Assembly: GCF_024055635.1 (NCBI RefSeq)
Contig: NZ_JAMXMB010000010.1
Location: forward strand, 1 to 64,000
Length of the DNA stretch: 64,000 nt
Direction of reading: 5' to 3'
Source of the DNA: Microbacterium yannicii
GTDB lineage: Bacteria; Actinomycetota; Actinomycetes; Actinomycetales; Microbacteriaceae
This document shows, one piece after another, positions 55,141-63,798 of this stretch. Below the pieces are notes generated by a model, which did not search any database, was not told where the DNA came from, and was given only the letters and a program-made list of their open reading frames with translations. How positions within the stretch are numbered: position 1 is the first letter of the stretch; each line of letters starts with the position of its first letter. Position numbers and translations under genes: made by a program.

Positions 55141-56045
55141 GCCCCGACCGGGGCGACGTGCCCGAGCTTGTCGGGGCTCATCACCCAGTGGATCTGACGG
55201 ATGCCGTCCTCCGACGCGGTGATCATCGCCACCGTGGTGACGACCCCGTCCTCGGAGAGCGTCGCCGCGGGCTGTCCGTTGAGCTCGACCCAGTCGATGG
55301 TCTTGCCGATCCAGAAGTGGCTCGAGAAGGCTGCGACGAACTTCGCGACCCGGCTGCGGCCGGCCACGGGGATGCGGGCCGCCAGCTTGACGCCGTTGCC
55401 GTCGGTCGTGCTCACGACGTCTTCTGCGAACAGCCGCTCGAGGCCCGTCACGTCGCCCTGCTGCGCGGCGACGAGGAACGCCTCGAGCAGGCGTCGCTGC
55501 TCGGCGGCCGCGACCTCCGCCCGGCGAGCGGACGCGAGGTGCTTCCGGGCACGGCTGACGAGCTGACGCGCGCTCGCGACAGTGGCACCGATGACGTCGG
55601 CGATGCGCTCATAGGGGTAGTCGAGCGCTTCTCGCAGGATGTACGCGGCGCGTTCGGTCGGCGTGAGCTTCTCGAGCACGAGCAGGATCGCGAACTGCAG
55701 CGCTTCTCCGCGTTCGGCGCCGAGCGCAGGATCGTCGTCGGTGTTGACCGGTTCCGGCAGCCACGGCCCGATGTACGTCTCACGACGCGCGTGCGCGGAC
55801 TGTGTCGCATTGATGGAGAGCCGCGTCGCGACGGTCGCGAGGAACGCCGCAGGCTCGCGGATGTCGGCGCGATCGGCGTTCTGCCAGCGGATCCAGGTCT
55901 CCTGGACGATGTCTTCGGCGTCGGCCACCGTGCCGAGCATCCGATACGCGATGCCGAAGATCCGGCGGCGGTGCTGGTCGAAGACAGCCACCGCCTGCAC
56001 GATGTCGTCGACCTGCTGTTCCGTCCCGGACGCTTGCTCGGTCAT
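55137..56045 (-). CDS. ECF41-type RNA polymerase sigma factor (SigJ-like)
   Basis: The protein has 302 residues. Sigma region 2 lies at about 22-90 (FGIAYRMLGTVADAEDIVQETWIRW). A linker includes YIGPWLPEPV at 91-100. Region 4 is at about 128-172 (PTERAAYILREAL, YERIADVIG, ARQLVSRARKHL). A SnoaL-like C-terminal domain (about 182-302) has DGNGVK at 215-220 and SPDKL at 290-294. In ECF41 factors this extension controls activity in place of an anti-sigma factor. It follows the copy 2 NmrA gene by 22 bp. Three matching promoters lie in this locus. Confidence 0.9.
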   Translation of the reverse strand: MTEQASGTEQQVDDIVQAVAVFDQHRRRIFGIAYRMLGTVADAEDIVQETWIRWQNADRADIREPAAFLATVATRLSINATQSAHARRETYIGPWLPEPVNTDDDPALGAERGEALQFAILLVLEKLTPTERAAYILREALDYPYERIADVIGATVASARQLVSRARKHLASARRAEVAAAEQRRLLEAFLVAAQQGDVTGLERLFAEDVVSTTDGNGVKLAARIPVAGRSRVAKFVAAFSSHFWIGKTIDWVELNGQPAATLSEDGVVTTVAMITASEDGIRQIHWVMSPDKLGHVAPVGA

Positions 56046-56067
56046 GCCGCCGCTCCTCTCGCCGCGC

Positions 56068-56865
56068 TCAGCGTACGCCCGCGGCGACCGGCAGCAAGAG
56101 GTCGTCCCGCCTCCCGCTCGCCGCCACCTGCCAGTCGTGGAAGCGGGTGGGCGCGATCGCCGCGTCGTTGCCGGGCAGCAGCTCCCAGCGATCGAGCTGC
56201 GCACCGAAGTAGGTCGCGAGCGGGTCTGCGACCACCTCTCGCTCGTCACGACGGAACCGCAGCTCACGCTGGGCGAGATAGCCGAGCTCGAACACCTCCG
56301 GGCCGGCGTGCTCCGCGACCTCGCCGGTCGGCCGAGCAAGGGCGGCGCGTGCCACCGCCGCGGCGACATCGTCGGCGGCCATCGGCTGGATGAGTGCGTC
56401 GGCGACATGTGCGATCCCACTGCGGGTCGCGGCATCCGTGATGCTGCGGATGAATTCGAAGAACTGCGTCGCGTGCACGATCGAGAACGGGCGACCGGAT
56501 GCCGCCAGCAGACGTTCCTGCTCCGCCTTGGCCCGGAAGTATCCCCCCTCCGAACGCGCGAGGCGGTCGGTGCCGACGACCGACAGCACGACATGGTGGC
56601 GGACGCCGGCTGCGGCGCCGTAGGTGAGCAGATTGAGGGTCGAGCCGGAGAAGAACTCGCGAGCGCCTTCCTCATCGGTGTACGACGAGTTGGAGACGTC
56701 GACGATGGTCTCGGCTCCGGCGAGCGCGTCCGCGAGGCCCTCGCCCGTGAAGGAGTTCACGCCGGCAGCTCTCGCGACGACGACGACATCGTGCCCGGTC
56801 GCCTGCAGTCGGGCCACCACTCGTGAGCCGATCAGCCCTGTTCCCCCGATGACAGCGATCCTCAT
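56068..56865 (-). CDS. NAD(P)-binding NmrA-like epimerase/reductase, copy 2
   Basis: The protein has 265 residues with the Rossmann motif AVIGGTGLIGSRVV. HATQFFEFIRSI and PMAADDVAAAVAR are shared with the paralogue at 53876-54634. It is the first gene of the operon NmrA-sigma-SnoaL and has its own ECF41-like promoter 52-78 bases upstream. It is divergent from an alpha/beta hydrolase that also carries such a promoter. The open frame runs further upstream but the ATG at 56865 begins the family fold. Confidence 0.87.
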   Translation of the reverse strand: MRIAVIGGTGLIGSRVVARLQATGHDVVVVARAAGVNSFTGEGLADALAGAETIVDVSNSSYTDEEGAREFFSGSTLNLLTYGAAAGVRHHVVLSVVGTDRLARSEGGYFRAKAEQERLLAASGRPFSIVHATQFFEFIRSITDAATRSGIAHVADALIQPMAADDVAAAVARAALARPTGEVAEHAGPEVFELGYLAQRELRFRRDEREVVADPLATYFGAQLDRWELLPGNDAAIAPTRFHDWQVAASGRRDDLLLPVAAGVR

Positions 56866-56916
56866 GTCGAACCCTCTCTGTTCATCGCGCGCGGGAACGC
56901 GCACGTTCACAGCTGA

Positions 56917-56943
56917 GACCGGATGCCACGGCCAGTTGTGACA
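56917..56943 (-). promoter_or_regulatory. ECF41-like promoter for NmrA copy 2 and sigma operon
   Basis: On the minus strand TGTCACA (56943-56937), 16 bases, then GGTC (56920-56917). This implies autoregulation of the sigma operon. Confidence 0.68.
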
Positions 56944-56976
56944 GGTCTGCTGTGTTTCGCCGGATTTCGGTTCCGC

Positions 56977-57003
56977 GGTCACAACCACGGACGGCGGTTG
57001 GTC
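56977..57003 (+). promoter_or_regulatory. ECF41-like promoter for the divergent hydrolase
   Basis: GGTCACA (56977-56983), 16 bases, then GGTC (57000-57003). It differs from the consensus -35 only in its first base. It lies back to back with the promoter at 56917-56943. Confidence 0.55.
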
Positions 57004-57045
57004 TTCGCTGACAACACCGCACGTCCACCCTCGAAAGGAACAGAC

Positions 57046-57786
57046 ATGTCCGAGCAGAAGCCCACCATCGTCCTCGTCCACGGCGCGTTCGCCGAGTCCT
57101 CGTCGTGGAACGGCGTCATCGCCCAGCTGCAGCAGCACGAGGTCACCGCGGTCGCGGTCGCCAACCCGCTCCGCAGCCTGGCCGGCGACGCCGCCTACGT
57201 GCGCGATGTCATGGCGTCGATCGAGGGCCCGATCATCCTCGTCGGCCACTCGTACGGCGGACTCGTCATCAGCGAGGCGGCCGCGGACAATGACGCCGTC
57301 GTCGGCCTCGTCTACGCCGGGGCATTCGTGCCCGAGACCGGTCAGAGTGCGTTCGACCTGTCGGGCAGCGCGCCCGGCAGCACGCTGGGTGACGCCCTCG
57401 CCGCGTACCCGGTGTCGAGCGGAGGCGACGAGTTCGTCATCCGTCCGGAGCTCTTCCATCACCAGTTCGCGGCCGACGTCTCCGCGGAGGTTGCCGCTCT
57501 GATGGCTGCCACGCAGCGCCCGGTCACCCAGGCCGCACTGACGGAGGGCCTGCCCACCGAGCGCCCGGCCTGGCGCGACATCCCCTCGTGGCACGTCTTC
57601 GGCGAGAAGGACCTCAACATCCCCGTCGCCGTGCACCGCGCCGGTGCCGAGCGCGCGGCATCGAGGGGCACACACGAGATCGCCGGCGCGTCGCACGCGA
57701 TCTCGGTGTCGGAGCCGGCTGCGGTCGCTGGGACGATCGCCGAGGCGGCCAAGGCCTACGTCGCGAGCCTCGTCGCGGCAGCGTGA
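57046..57786 (+). CDS. Alpha/beta hydrolase, probable ECF41 regulon member
   Basis: This cytosolic serine hydrolase has 246 residues. The nucleophile is Ser69 in LVGHSYGGLV. The start IVLVHGAFAESSSW is typical of the AB_hydrolase_6/MenH-like group. A histidine in GASHAISVSEP completes the triad. AAAGGA lies six bases before the ATG. An ECF41-like promoter is 43-69 bases upstream, so it probably belongs to the same response as the two NmrA-like proteins. Such hydrolases are often found with reductases in detoxification; the substrate is unknown. Confidence 0.88.
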   Translation: MSEQKPTIVLVHGAFAESSSWNGVIAQLQQHEVTAVAVANPLRSLAGDAAYVRDVMASIEGPIILVGHSYGGLVISEAAADNDAVVGLVYAGAFVPETGQSAFDLSGSAPGSTLGDALAAYPVSSGGDEFVIRPELFHHQFAADVSAEVAALMAATQRPVTQAALTEGLPTERPAWRDIPSWHVFGEKDLNIPVAVHRAGAERAASRGTHEIAGASHAISVSEPAAVAGTIAEAAKAYVASLVAAA

Positions 57787-57792
57787 CCGACC

Positions 57793-57830
57793 GCGGCGCC
57801 CCGGATGACCGTCGGTCTCCGGGGCGCCGC
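57793..57830 (+). terminator. Hairpin after the hydrolase gene
   Basis: GCGGCGCCCCGG and CCGGGGCGCCGC form a perfect 12-bp stem with a 14-base loop, six bases past the stop. There is no T-run, so read-through into the next gene is possible. Confidence 0.55.
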
Positions 57831-57849
57831 CTCATCCGAGAGGCCCCAC

Positions 57850-58782
57850 ATGCTCACCTCATTCCGCACTCCCCTCCGAACCGTCGACGCCGGCGAGCTC
57901 AGCGTCGGCTACATCGACGCCGGTGATCCCTCCGCCGAGCCGGTGGTACTGCTCCACGGTTTCCCGTACGACATCCACAGCTACGTGGACGTCGTGCCGC
58001 TGCTGACGGACGCCGGCTACCGGGTGCTCGTCCCCTTTCTCCGCGGGCACGGTCCGACGTCGTTCCGCGAGGCGCGCACCATCCGCTCCGGCCAGCAGGC
58101 GGCGCTCGGGTCCGACCTGCTCGCCTTCATCGGCGCGCTCGATCTGGAGCAGCCGATCCTCGCCGGCTACGACTGGGGCGCCCGTGCCGCCTGCGTCGTC
58201 GCCGCGCTCTGGCCCGAGCGTGTGGCAGGGCTGGTGTCGGTCAACGGCTACCTGATCCAAGACATCTCGACAGCCGGCATCCCGCTCCCGCCCGGTCTCG
58301 AAGCCGGGTTCTGGTACTTCTGGTACTTCGCGACCGAGCGCGGCCGCGCGGGCCTCTCACAGGACCCGAAGGGGATCGCCGACGTCATCTGGCGCCGCAA
58401 CTCCCCCGCCTGGACTTTCGACGACGCCGACCTGGCCCGCGCCGCCGCAGCGTTCGACAATCCCGACTATGTCGACGTGGTCATCCACTCGTACCGTCAC
58501 CGGCTCGGTCTCGAACCCGGGGCACCTCAGCATGTCGACCTGGAGCGTCGCCTCGCCGCGTTGCCGCCGATCACGGTGCCCACCATCACGCTCGACGGCA
58601 CCGCCGACGGCAACTTCCCCGCAACGGACGGCACGCAGCACGACCGGTTCTTCACCGGCCCGCGCAGGCATCGGCAGATCCCGGGGGCGGGACACCATTT
58701 GCCCGCCGAAGCACCGCACGCATTCGCCGAAGCGGTCCTCGACGTCGCCGAGCCGCCCGGCGACGGCGCCGGAACCCCCTGA
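57850..58782 (+). CDS. Alpha/beta hydrolase of the epoxide hydrolase/haloalkane dehalogenase type
   Basis: The protein has 310 residues. The nucleophile position holds Asp108 in AGYDWGARAA, the mark of epoxide hydrolases and dehalogenases rather than esterases. LLHGFPYDIHSY carries the HGxP-type oxyanion motif, and GAGHHLPAEAP supplies the histidine. GAGAGG lies upstream of the ATG at 57850. It lies 63 bp after the ECF41-linked hydrolase on the same strand and may be cotranscribed. A role in removing reactive epoxides or halides is inferred. Confidence 0.85.
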   Translation: MLTSFRTPLRTVDAGELSVGYIDAGDPSAEPVVLLHGFPYDIHSYVDVVPLLTDAGYRVLVPFLRGHGPTSFREARTIRSGQQAALGSDLLAFIGALDLEQPILAGYDWGARAACVVAALWPERVAGLVSVNGYLIQDISTAGIPLPPGLEAGFWYFWYFATERGRAGLSQDPKGIADVIWRRNSPAWTFDDADLARAAAAFDNPDYVDVVIHSYRHRLGLEPGAPQHVDLERRLAALPPITVPTITLDGTADGNFPATDGTQHDRFFTGPRRHRQIPGAGHHLPAEAPHAFAEAVLDVAEPPGDGAGTP

Positions 58783-58849
58783 ACCGCGATCATACGAACG
58801 GTGCCCCGGCCGGCTGCTGCTCGATCGACAGCCGGCCGTCGGCCCGATG

Positions 58850-59929
58850 TCACCAGTCGCCGAAGTAGCCGTTCGCGAAGCAGCCGCTCCCGCGGTGATG
58901 CCTGCCTGCACTGGACACGTCGTCGATCTTCCAGACCTCGCCGTTGAGCGTGAGCACATACGCCGTGTCCCGCTTGAAGGCCACCGAGGTCGGGAGGTCG
59001 AGTCCCTGGGCCACGACGGCGAATGTGCCGTCGTGGTTGACCTTGAGCAGCTCGCCGCTGTCAGGAAGGGCGGGCGAACCTGGGGGCACCTCACCGGGCG
59101 AGTCACCCTGGGACACCGCGTAGAGCCCGCACGCTCCGAAGGCGACGTCCGTGATGACGCTGTAGCCCGACGCGACATCCCTGGGCTGGGGGTTCCAGAG
59201 GCCGAATGCGACGACCTTGCCGGTAGCCGGATCGTGCGGCACCGGGCCCGCCTCGGCCATGAAGACCAGCGGTCCGAGAGCCGTGATACCTGTCGGCACG
59301 ACGTTGCCGAACTGCTCGACCTCGCTGATGTCGCCGGACATCGAGACCTTGAGGACGCGGTTGTGGTGCCCGTCGGTGACGAGGAATCCACCCCAGATCG
59401 GTTGCATCGCGTACTGCACCCCGCGGGCGAGGAAGAAGTCGATGTCGGGCGGCGGCGGGTTCTCCATCGACCAATCGCCGAGATTCGCGATGACAGTGAA
59501 GCTGTCGATGTCGTCGACGCGGTAGATGCCGTCGACGTCGTTGGTCGTATCACCCGGGATGTCGTCGCCGACCGTGGTGACGAGGACGTAAGCCGTACGG
59601 CCGACGAAGGCGACGTCGATTGCTCCGCCCAACGGCAGCAGAGTGATCGGCAGACCCGTCGCGAAGGCGGACTTCTCACCAGTGCGGACGTCGACCCGCG
59701 TGATCTGGCCGATCTTGCCCTCAGCGACGTAGAGCGCGCCGTCCGGGCCGATCGTACTGCCGATGGTTCCCTGCATCCCCGACGCAAGAAGCGCCGCGAC
59801 CGGTCCCTCACCGCCCGGTCCGTGCCCGCCGGCGGGCGTGCTCGCGCTCGCCGCTGCGGGGGCGGAAAGTATCGATAGCGCGAGAGCGGCTGCCGTGGCA
59901 CCCGCGAGCAGCGTCTTTCTGATTCTCAT
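58850..59929 (-). CDS. Secreted ScyD/ScyE-like beta-propeller protein
   Basis: The protein has 359 residues with a cleavable signal peptide (RKTLLAGATAAALALSILSAPAAASA, in parts). The mature part has repeated beta-propeller-like segments such as GPDGALYVAEG, GGFLVTDGHHNRVLKVS and SGELLKVNHDG. It resembles the ScyD/ScyE family named from cyanobacterial scytonemin clusters. No scytonemin genes are present, so the label indicates only fold. GGAGGAA lies before the ATG. Two cysteines (in GACGLYA and GSGCFANGY) could form a disulphide. Confidence 0.78.
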   Translation of the reverse strand: MRIRKTLLAGATAAALALSILSAPAAASASTPAGGHGPGGEGPVAALLASGMQGTIGSTIGPDGALYVAEGKIGQITRVDVRTGEKSAFATGLPITLLPLGGAIDVAFVGRTAYVLVTTVGDDIPGDTTNDVDGIYRVDDIDSFTVIANLGDWSMENPPPPDIDFFLARGVQYAMQPIWGGFLVTDGHHNRVLKVSMSGDISEVEQFGNVVPTGITALGPLVFMAEAGPVPHDPATGKVVAFGLWNPQPRDVASGYSVITDVAFGACGLYAVSQGDSPGEVPPGSPALPDSGELLKVNHDGTFAVVAQGLDLPTSVAFKRDTAYVLTLNGEVWKIDDVSSAGRHHRGSGCFANGYFGDW

Positions 59930-60118
59930 GAGAGTTTCCTCCGGTCGACCTTCGTAGGTCCCGGTCGCTCGCCATGCGTCACTCAGGTGCGGCCGGCGTG
60001 GGGCCGTCATGACAGATCAGAACACCGCTGCATGCTCCATCGTCATCGCGGCTGCGCTGCACCTTCCTCCCCGATGGTGGCGAGGTCAAGGGCCAGCGTC
60101 GGGCCCTATGCTCGGTCC

Positions 60119-60640
60119 ATGCGCTGCGTCGCGTTCATGCGGAACGTCAATCAGGGTCAGCGCGGCCATCCCTCGACGAGCGACATCGTGGCGGGGTTCG
60201 CCGACGGCGGTTGCCCCCGCGTCCAGACCTTCCAGAGCAACGGCACCATCCTGTTCGACTCCGACGAGCCGGCTTCGGTGGTCGAACAGGCGATGGACGC
60301 CGTGGCGGCGCGGTCGGGCCATGAGCGGCAGATCCTCTGGATCCCGCTGTCCGAGCTGGCCGCGATCGTCGACGAGTACGGAGCCACGCCGGAACCCCGC
60401 CGGTTCGAGTTCACGCTGCACAGCGGCGCGATCATCGACGCTGACGATGCCGAGGTGATCAGCCGCGCCACGGACCATCGCTGCTCCATCGTCGATGCCG
60501 GCGAAGGGTGGGCTCTCGTCCGCAACCAGGTCGAGGGGGAAGGCCACGCCACCCCCGTGCTCGAGAGCCTCACCGGGCGGCCGGCGACTTCTCGCGGACT
60601 GCCGACGGTGATCCGGCTGGTGTCCCGCTTCGGTCGGTGA
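60119..60640 (+). CDS. DUF1697 family protein
   Basis: The protein has 173 residues. The start RCVAFMRNVNQGQRGHPS and the segment VQTFQSNGTILFDS match DUF1697, whose usual start is FLRGINVGG. Its function is unknown. A TATGCT box six bases before the ATG indicates a leaderless transcript. The upstream 59930-60118 holds the divergent promoters of this gene and the ScyD-like gene; no other feature was recognised. Confidence 0.8.
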   Translation: MRCVAFMRNVNQGQRGHPSTSDIVAGFADGGCPRVQTFQSNGTILFDSDEPASVVEQAMDAVAARSGHERQILWIPLSELAAIVDEYGATPEPRRFEFTLHSGAIIDADDAEVISRATDHRCSIVDAGEGWALVRNQVEGEGHATPVLESLTGRPATSRGLPTVIRLVSRFGR

Positions 60641-60740
60641 GGCGCATTCGCGCGACGCGGCATCTGAGGGTCGTAGGCGGTTCGTCGGGCGGACGCAACC
60701 CGGTGTCGACGCCGCTGGAGCGCACCTAGGCTCGCGTGAC

Positions 60741-61940
60741 ATGAGCGAGAACGCGCGCGACCACGACATCGTCCTGCTCGGCGCGACGGGGTTCGTCGGA
60801 GCGTTCACCGCCCGGCACCTGGCCCGATCGGCGCCGGACGGCGTGCGGATCGCCCTCGCCGGGCGTTCACGCGCGCGCTTGGAAGACGCACGCCGCGAGC
60901 TGGGCGTGGACTGGCCGATCATGGAGGTGGACACGACCGACGAGACGGCGATCACGCGAATGACGCGGTCGACATCCGTCGTCGCGACGACGGTTGGGCC
61001 CTACCTGCGCTACGGCATGGAGGTCGCGGCCTCCTGCGCCCGCGAGGGCACCTCGTACGCCGATCTGTCGGGCGAGAGCATCTTCGTGGCGCGCAGCATC
61101 CAACGCAACCACGACGCCGCAGAGAAGAGCGGTGCCAGGATCGTGCATTCGTGCGGCTTCGACTCGATCCCCTCCGACCTCGGCGTCGGCCTCTCCCATT
61201 CAGCCGCCGGCGGCGTGCCGATCGTCGCGGCCACGCTGCGGGTGCGCTCCCTCCGCGGCGGCATCAGCGGGGGGACGATCGACTCGCTTCGCCAGCAGAT
61301 GAGAGAGGCGAGGACGGATGCCTCGGCACGCCGCCTCATCGCGAACCCCTTCGCCCTGACACCCGGGCCATCCGTCCGCCTTCCTCGCCGTGCCGGCAGC
61401 GGCTGGGGCAAGGAGCGGGGCGGCTGGCAGGCGCCGTTCATCATGGGCGCCTACAACCAGCAGATCATCCAGCGAAGCAACTACCTCACGGGCTGGAGCT
61501 ATGGCCAGCTCATGCAGTACCGCGAGGTCGTGACGACGGGACGAGGGGTCGCCGGCTTCGCGGCGGCCGGGGCTATCAGCGTCGGCACGGCGGCCTTCGT
61601 GGGCGCGATGTCGTTCGCGCCGACCCGCGCGATCCTGGATCGTGTGCTCCCGGAGCCGGGCACAGGCCCGGGCGCGGATACTGTCGAGCACGGGCGCTTC
61701 GTCCTCGATGTCGACGTCTACCCGGTCGAGGGCGAGCCGATGCGCGCCCGCGTTGCTGCACCGTTCGATCCCGGCTACGGCGGAACAGGCGTCATGCTGG
61801 GTGAATCAGCGCTCAGCCTCGCGCTCGACGAGCTGCCCGACCGCGCCGGCGTGCTGACGCCGATGGTCGCCATGGGCGACAAGCTCGCGGAGCGGCTGCG
61901 GGCGCACCGATTCACGCTGGATGTCGCCCCGCTGAGGTGA
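60741..61940 (+). CDS. Saccharopine dehydrogenase-like / trans-acting enoyl reductase family protein
   Basis: The protein has 399 residues. The N-terminal Rossmann motif VLLGATGFVGAFTARHLA and the SCGFDSIPSDLGV segment are characteristic of the family, which includes mycobacterial trans-acting enoyl reductases of lipid synthesis. No polyketide or lipid genes are adjacent, so the substrate is open. TAGGCT lies eight bases before the ATG, consistent with a leaderless start. Confidence 0.87.
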   Translation: MSENARDHDIVLLGATGFVGAFTARHLARSAPDGVRIALAGRSRARLEDARRELGVDWPIMEVDTTDETAITRMTRSTSVVATTVGPYLRYGMEVAASCAREGTSYADLSGESIFVARSIQRNHDAAEKSGARIVHSCGFDSIPSDLGVGLSHSAAGGVPIVAATLRVRSLRGGISGGTIDSLRQQMREARTDASARRLIANPFALTPGPSVRLPRRAGSGWGKERGGWQAPFIMGAYNQQIIQRSNYLTGWSYGQLMQYREVVTTGRGVAGFAAAGAISVGTAAFVGAMSFAPTRAILDRVLPEPGTGPGADTVEHGRFVLDVDVYPVEGEPMRARVAAPFDPGYGGTGVMLGESALSLALDELPDRAGVLTPMVAMGDKLAERLRAHRFTLDVAPLR

Positions 61941-61973
61941 CCGCCGCCCACACCGACGGCCGACCCTCGTGCG

Positions 61974-61987
61974 CCTGCGAGCGCAGG
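61974..61987. repeat. Short palindrome between convergent genes
   Basis: CCTGCGA-GCGCAGG is near-palindromic and shares CCTGCGAGCGC with the long hairpin at 15879-15892. It sits between two convergent genes as that hairpin does. Confidence 0.5.
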
Positions 61988-61992
61988 TCGGC

Positions 61993-63660
61993 TCAATGAA
62001 CCTCGGTGACGCGCCCCGCATCGACACGCCAGCGCCGGTCGAGCTGCACGGCTTCGAGCATGCGTCGATCATGCGTCACCAGGAGAAGGGTGCCCCGGTA
62101 TGACTCGAGCGCCTGCTCGAGCTGTTCGATCGCCGCCAGGTCGAGGTGGTTGGTGGGCTCATCGAGCACCAGAACGTTCACGCCGCGCGCCTGCAGCAGG
62201 GCCAGCGCAGCGCGCGTGCGCTCGCCCGGAGAGAGCTCGTCCACCGGTCGATTCACATGATCAGCCTTCAGACCGAACTTGGCGAGCAGAGTGCGCACCT
62301 CCCCGGACTCCATCGCCGGCACGAGCTCCTCGAATGCGGCGGCGAGGGGCCGGGAGCCCACCAGCAAGGAACGGGCCTGATCGATCTCGCCGACCTCGAC
62401 GTTCGCGCCGACGCTCGACGTGCCCTGGTCCGGCACCTGCCTCCCCAGCAGGGCGCGCAGCAGCGTCGACTTGCCGGCGCCGTTGTGACCCGTGATGCCG
62501 ATCCGGTCACCGGCGTTCACCTGCACAGACACCGGCCCGAGCGTGAACGAGCCCTGCTCGAAGACGGCGGAGTTCAGCGTCGAGACGACCGTGCTCGAGC
62601 GGGGTGCCGCGCCGATGGTGAACTCGAGCTGCCATTCCTTACGCGGTTCCTCGACCTCGTCGAGCCGCGCGATGCGGCTCTCCATCTGGCGCACCTTCTG
62701 CGCCTGCTTCTCGCTCGACTCGGTGACCGCCTTGCGCCGGATCTTGTCGTTGTCAGGCGATTTCTTCATCGCGTTGCGCACACCCTGGCTCGACCACTCC
62801 CGCTGCGTGCGCGCCCGCGCGACCAGATCGGCCTTCTTGTCTGCGAACTCGTCGTACTTCTCCCGCGCGTGCCGGCGAACCGTCGCGCGCTCCTCGAGAT
62901 AGGCGTCGTAGCCGCCGCCGTAAAGGCGGTGCGAATGCTGCGCCAGATCGAGCTCCAGGACTCGCGTCACGCTGCGCGCCAGGAACTCGCGGTCGTGGCT
63001 GACCAGCACGACACCGCCCCGCAGTCCCCGCACGAACGCCTCGAGTCGTTCCAGGCCGTCGAGGTCGAGATCGTTGGTGGGCTCATCCAGCAGCGCGATG
63101 TCGAACCGAGAGAGCAACAGCGCTGCGAGCCCGACCCGGGCAGCCTGGCCGCCCGACAGCGACGTCATCGTCGCCTCTGCAGCGGGCGCCCCGCCGAGGT
63201 CCAGCCCGAGGTCGGCGAGCACGACCGGAATGCGTTCCTCGAGGTCGGCAGCGCCGCTCGCGAGCCAGCGATCCAGTGCCGTCGAGTAAGTGTCTGCGGG
63301 GTCGACGCCGGGCTCGGACGACGCAGCGTCGCCCAGGGCGGCGGCCGCGGCATCCATCTCCCTGGTCGCCTGTGCACAGCCCGTACGACGGGCGAGGTAT
63401 TCGGCGACGGTCTCGCCGTCGACGCGTTCGTGCTCCTGAGGCAGCCAGCCGACGAAGGCGTCGGAGGGGGAAAGCGTGATGGTGCCGGCCTGCGGTTCGT
63501 CGATGCCGGCGAGCAGCCGCAGCAGCGTGGACTTCCCCGCTCCGTTGGCACCGACCACCCCGACCACATCGCCCGGCGCCACCGTCAGATCGAGCGAGTC
63601 GAAGAGCGTGCGATGACCGTGACCGCCGGCCAGTCCGCGCGTCACGAGTGTTGCGGTCAT
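61993..63660 (-). CDS. ABC-F family ATP-binding protein
   Basis: This soluble protein of 555 residues has two ATPase domains and no membrane part. The first has Walker A GANGAGKST, signature SLSGGQAARVG and Walker B LLDEPTNDLD. The second has GHNGAGKST, LSPGERTRAAL and VLDEPTNHLD. A charged linker of about 70 residues (ERATVRRHAREKYDEF onward) separates them. ABC-F proteins act on ribosomes as translation factors or antibiotic-resistance proteins; which applies here is unknown. GGATGGAGGC precedes the ATG. Confidence 0.92.
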   Translation of the reverse strand: MTATLVTRGLAGGHGHRTLFDSLDLTVAPGDVVGVVGANGAGKSTLLRLLAGIDEPQAGTITLSPSDAFVGWLPQEHERVDGETVAEYLARRTGCAQATREMDAAAAALGDAASSEPGVDPADTYSTALDRWLASGAADLEERIPVVLADLGLDLGGAPAAEATMTSLSGGQAARVGLAALLLSRFDIALLDEPTNDLDLDGLERLEAFVRGLRGGVVLVSHDREFLARSVTRVLELDLAQHSHRLYGGGYDAYLEERATVRRHAREKYDEFADKKADLVARARTQREWSSQGVRNAMKKSPDNDKIRRKAVTESSEKQAQKVRQMESRIARLDEVEEPRKEWQLEFTIGAAPRSSTVVSTLNSAVFEQGSFTLGPVSVQVNAGDRIGITGHNGAGKSTLLRALLGRQVPDQGTSSVGANVEVGEIDQARSLLVGSRPLAAAFEELVPAMESGEVRTLLAKFGLKADHVNRPVDELSPGERTRAALALLQARGVNVLVLDEPTNHLDLAAIEQLEQALESYRGTLLLVTHDRRMLEAVQLDRRWRVDAGRVTEVH

Positions 63661-63798
63661 GCCTCCATCCTCTCAGCGCGCGAGCGCCTGCTCGTTCGGC
63701 GGGCGCGCCCCGACGACGAATCGCCGCGGACGACGCACGTGACGGGCCGTCACGTCAAGGGGGTGCGTGCGACATGGTGGCCGCACCAAGGTGAGCGC

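Noticed and set aside
58850-59929. Scytonemin biosynthesis locus suggested by the ScyD-like protein
   Set aside because: None of the other scytonemin genes is present, and ScyD-like propellers are common secreted proteins in actinobacteria.
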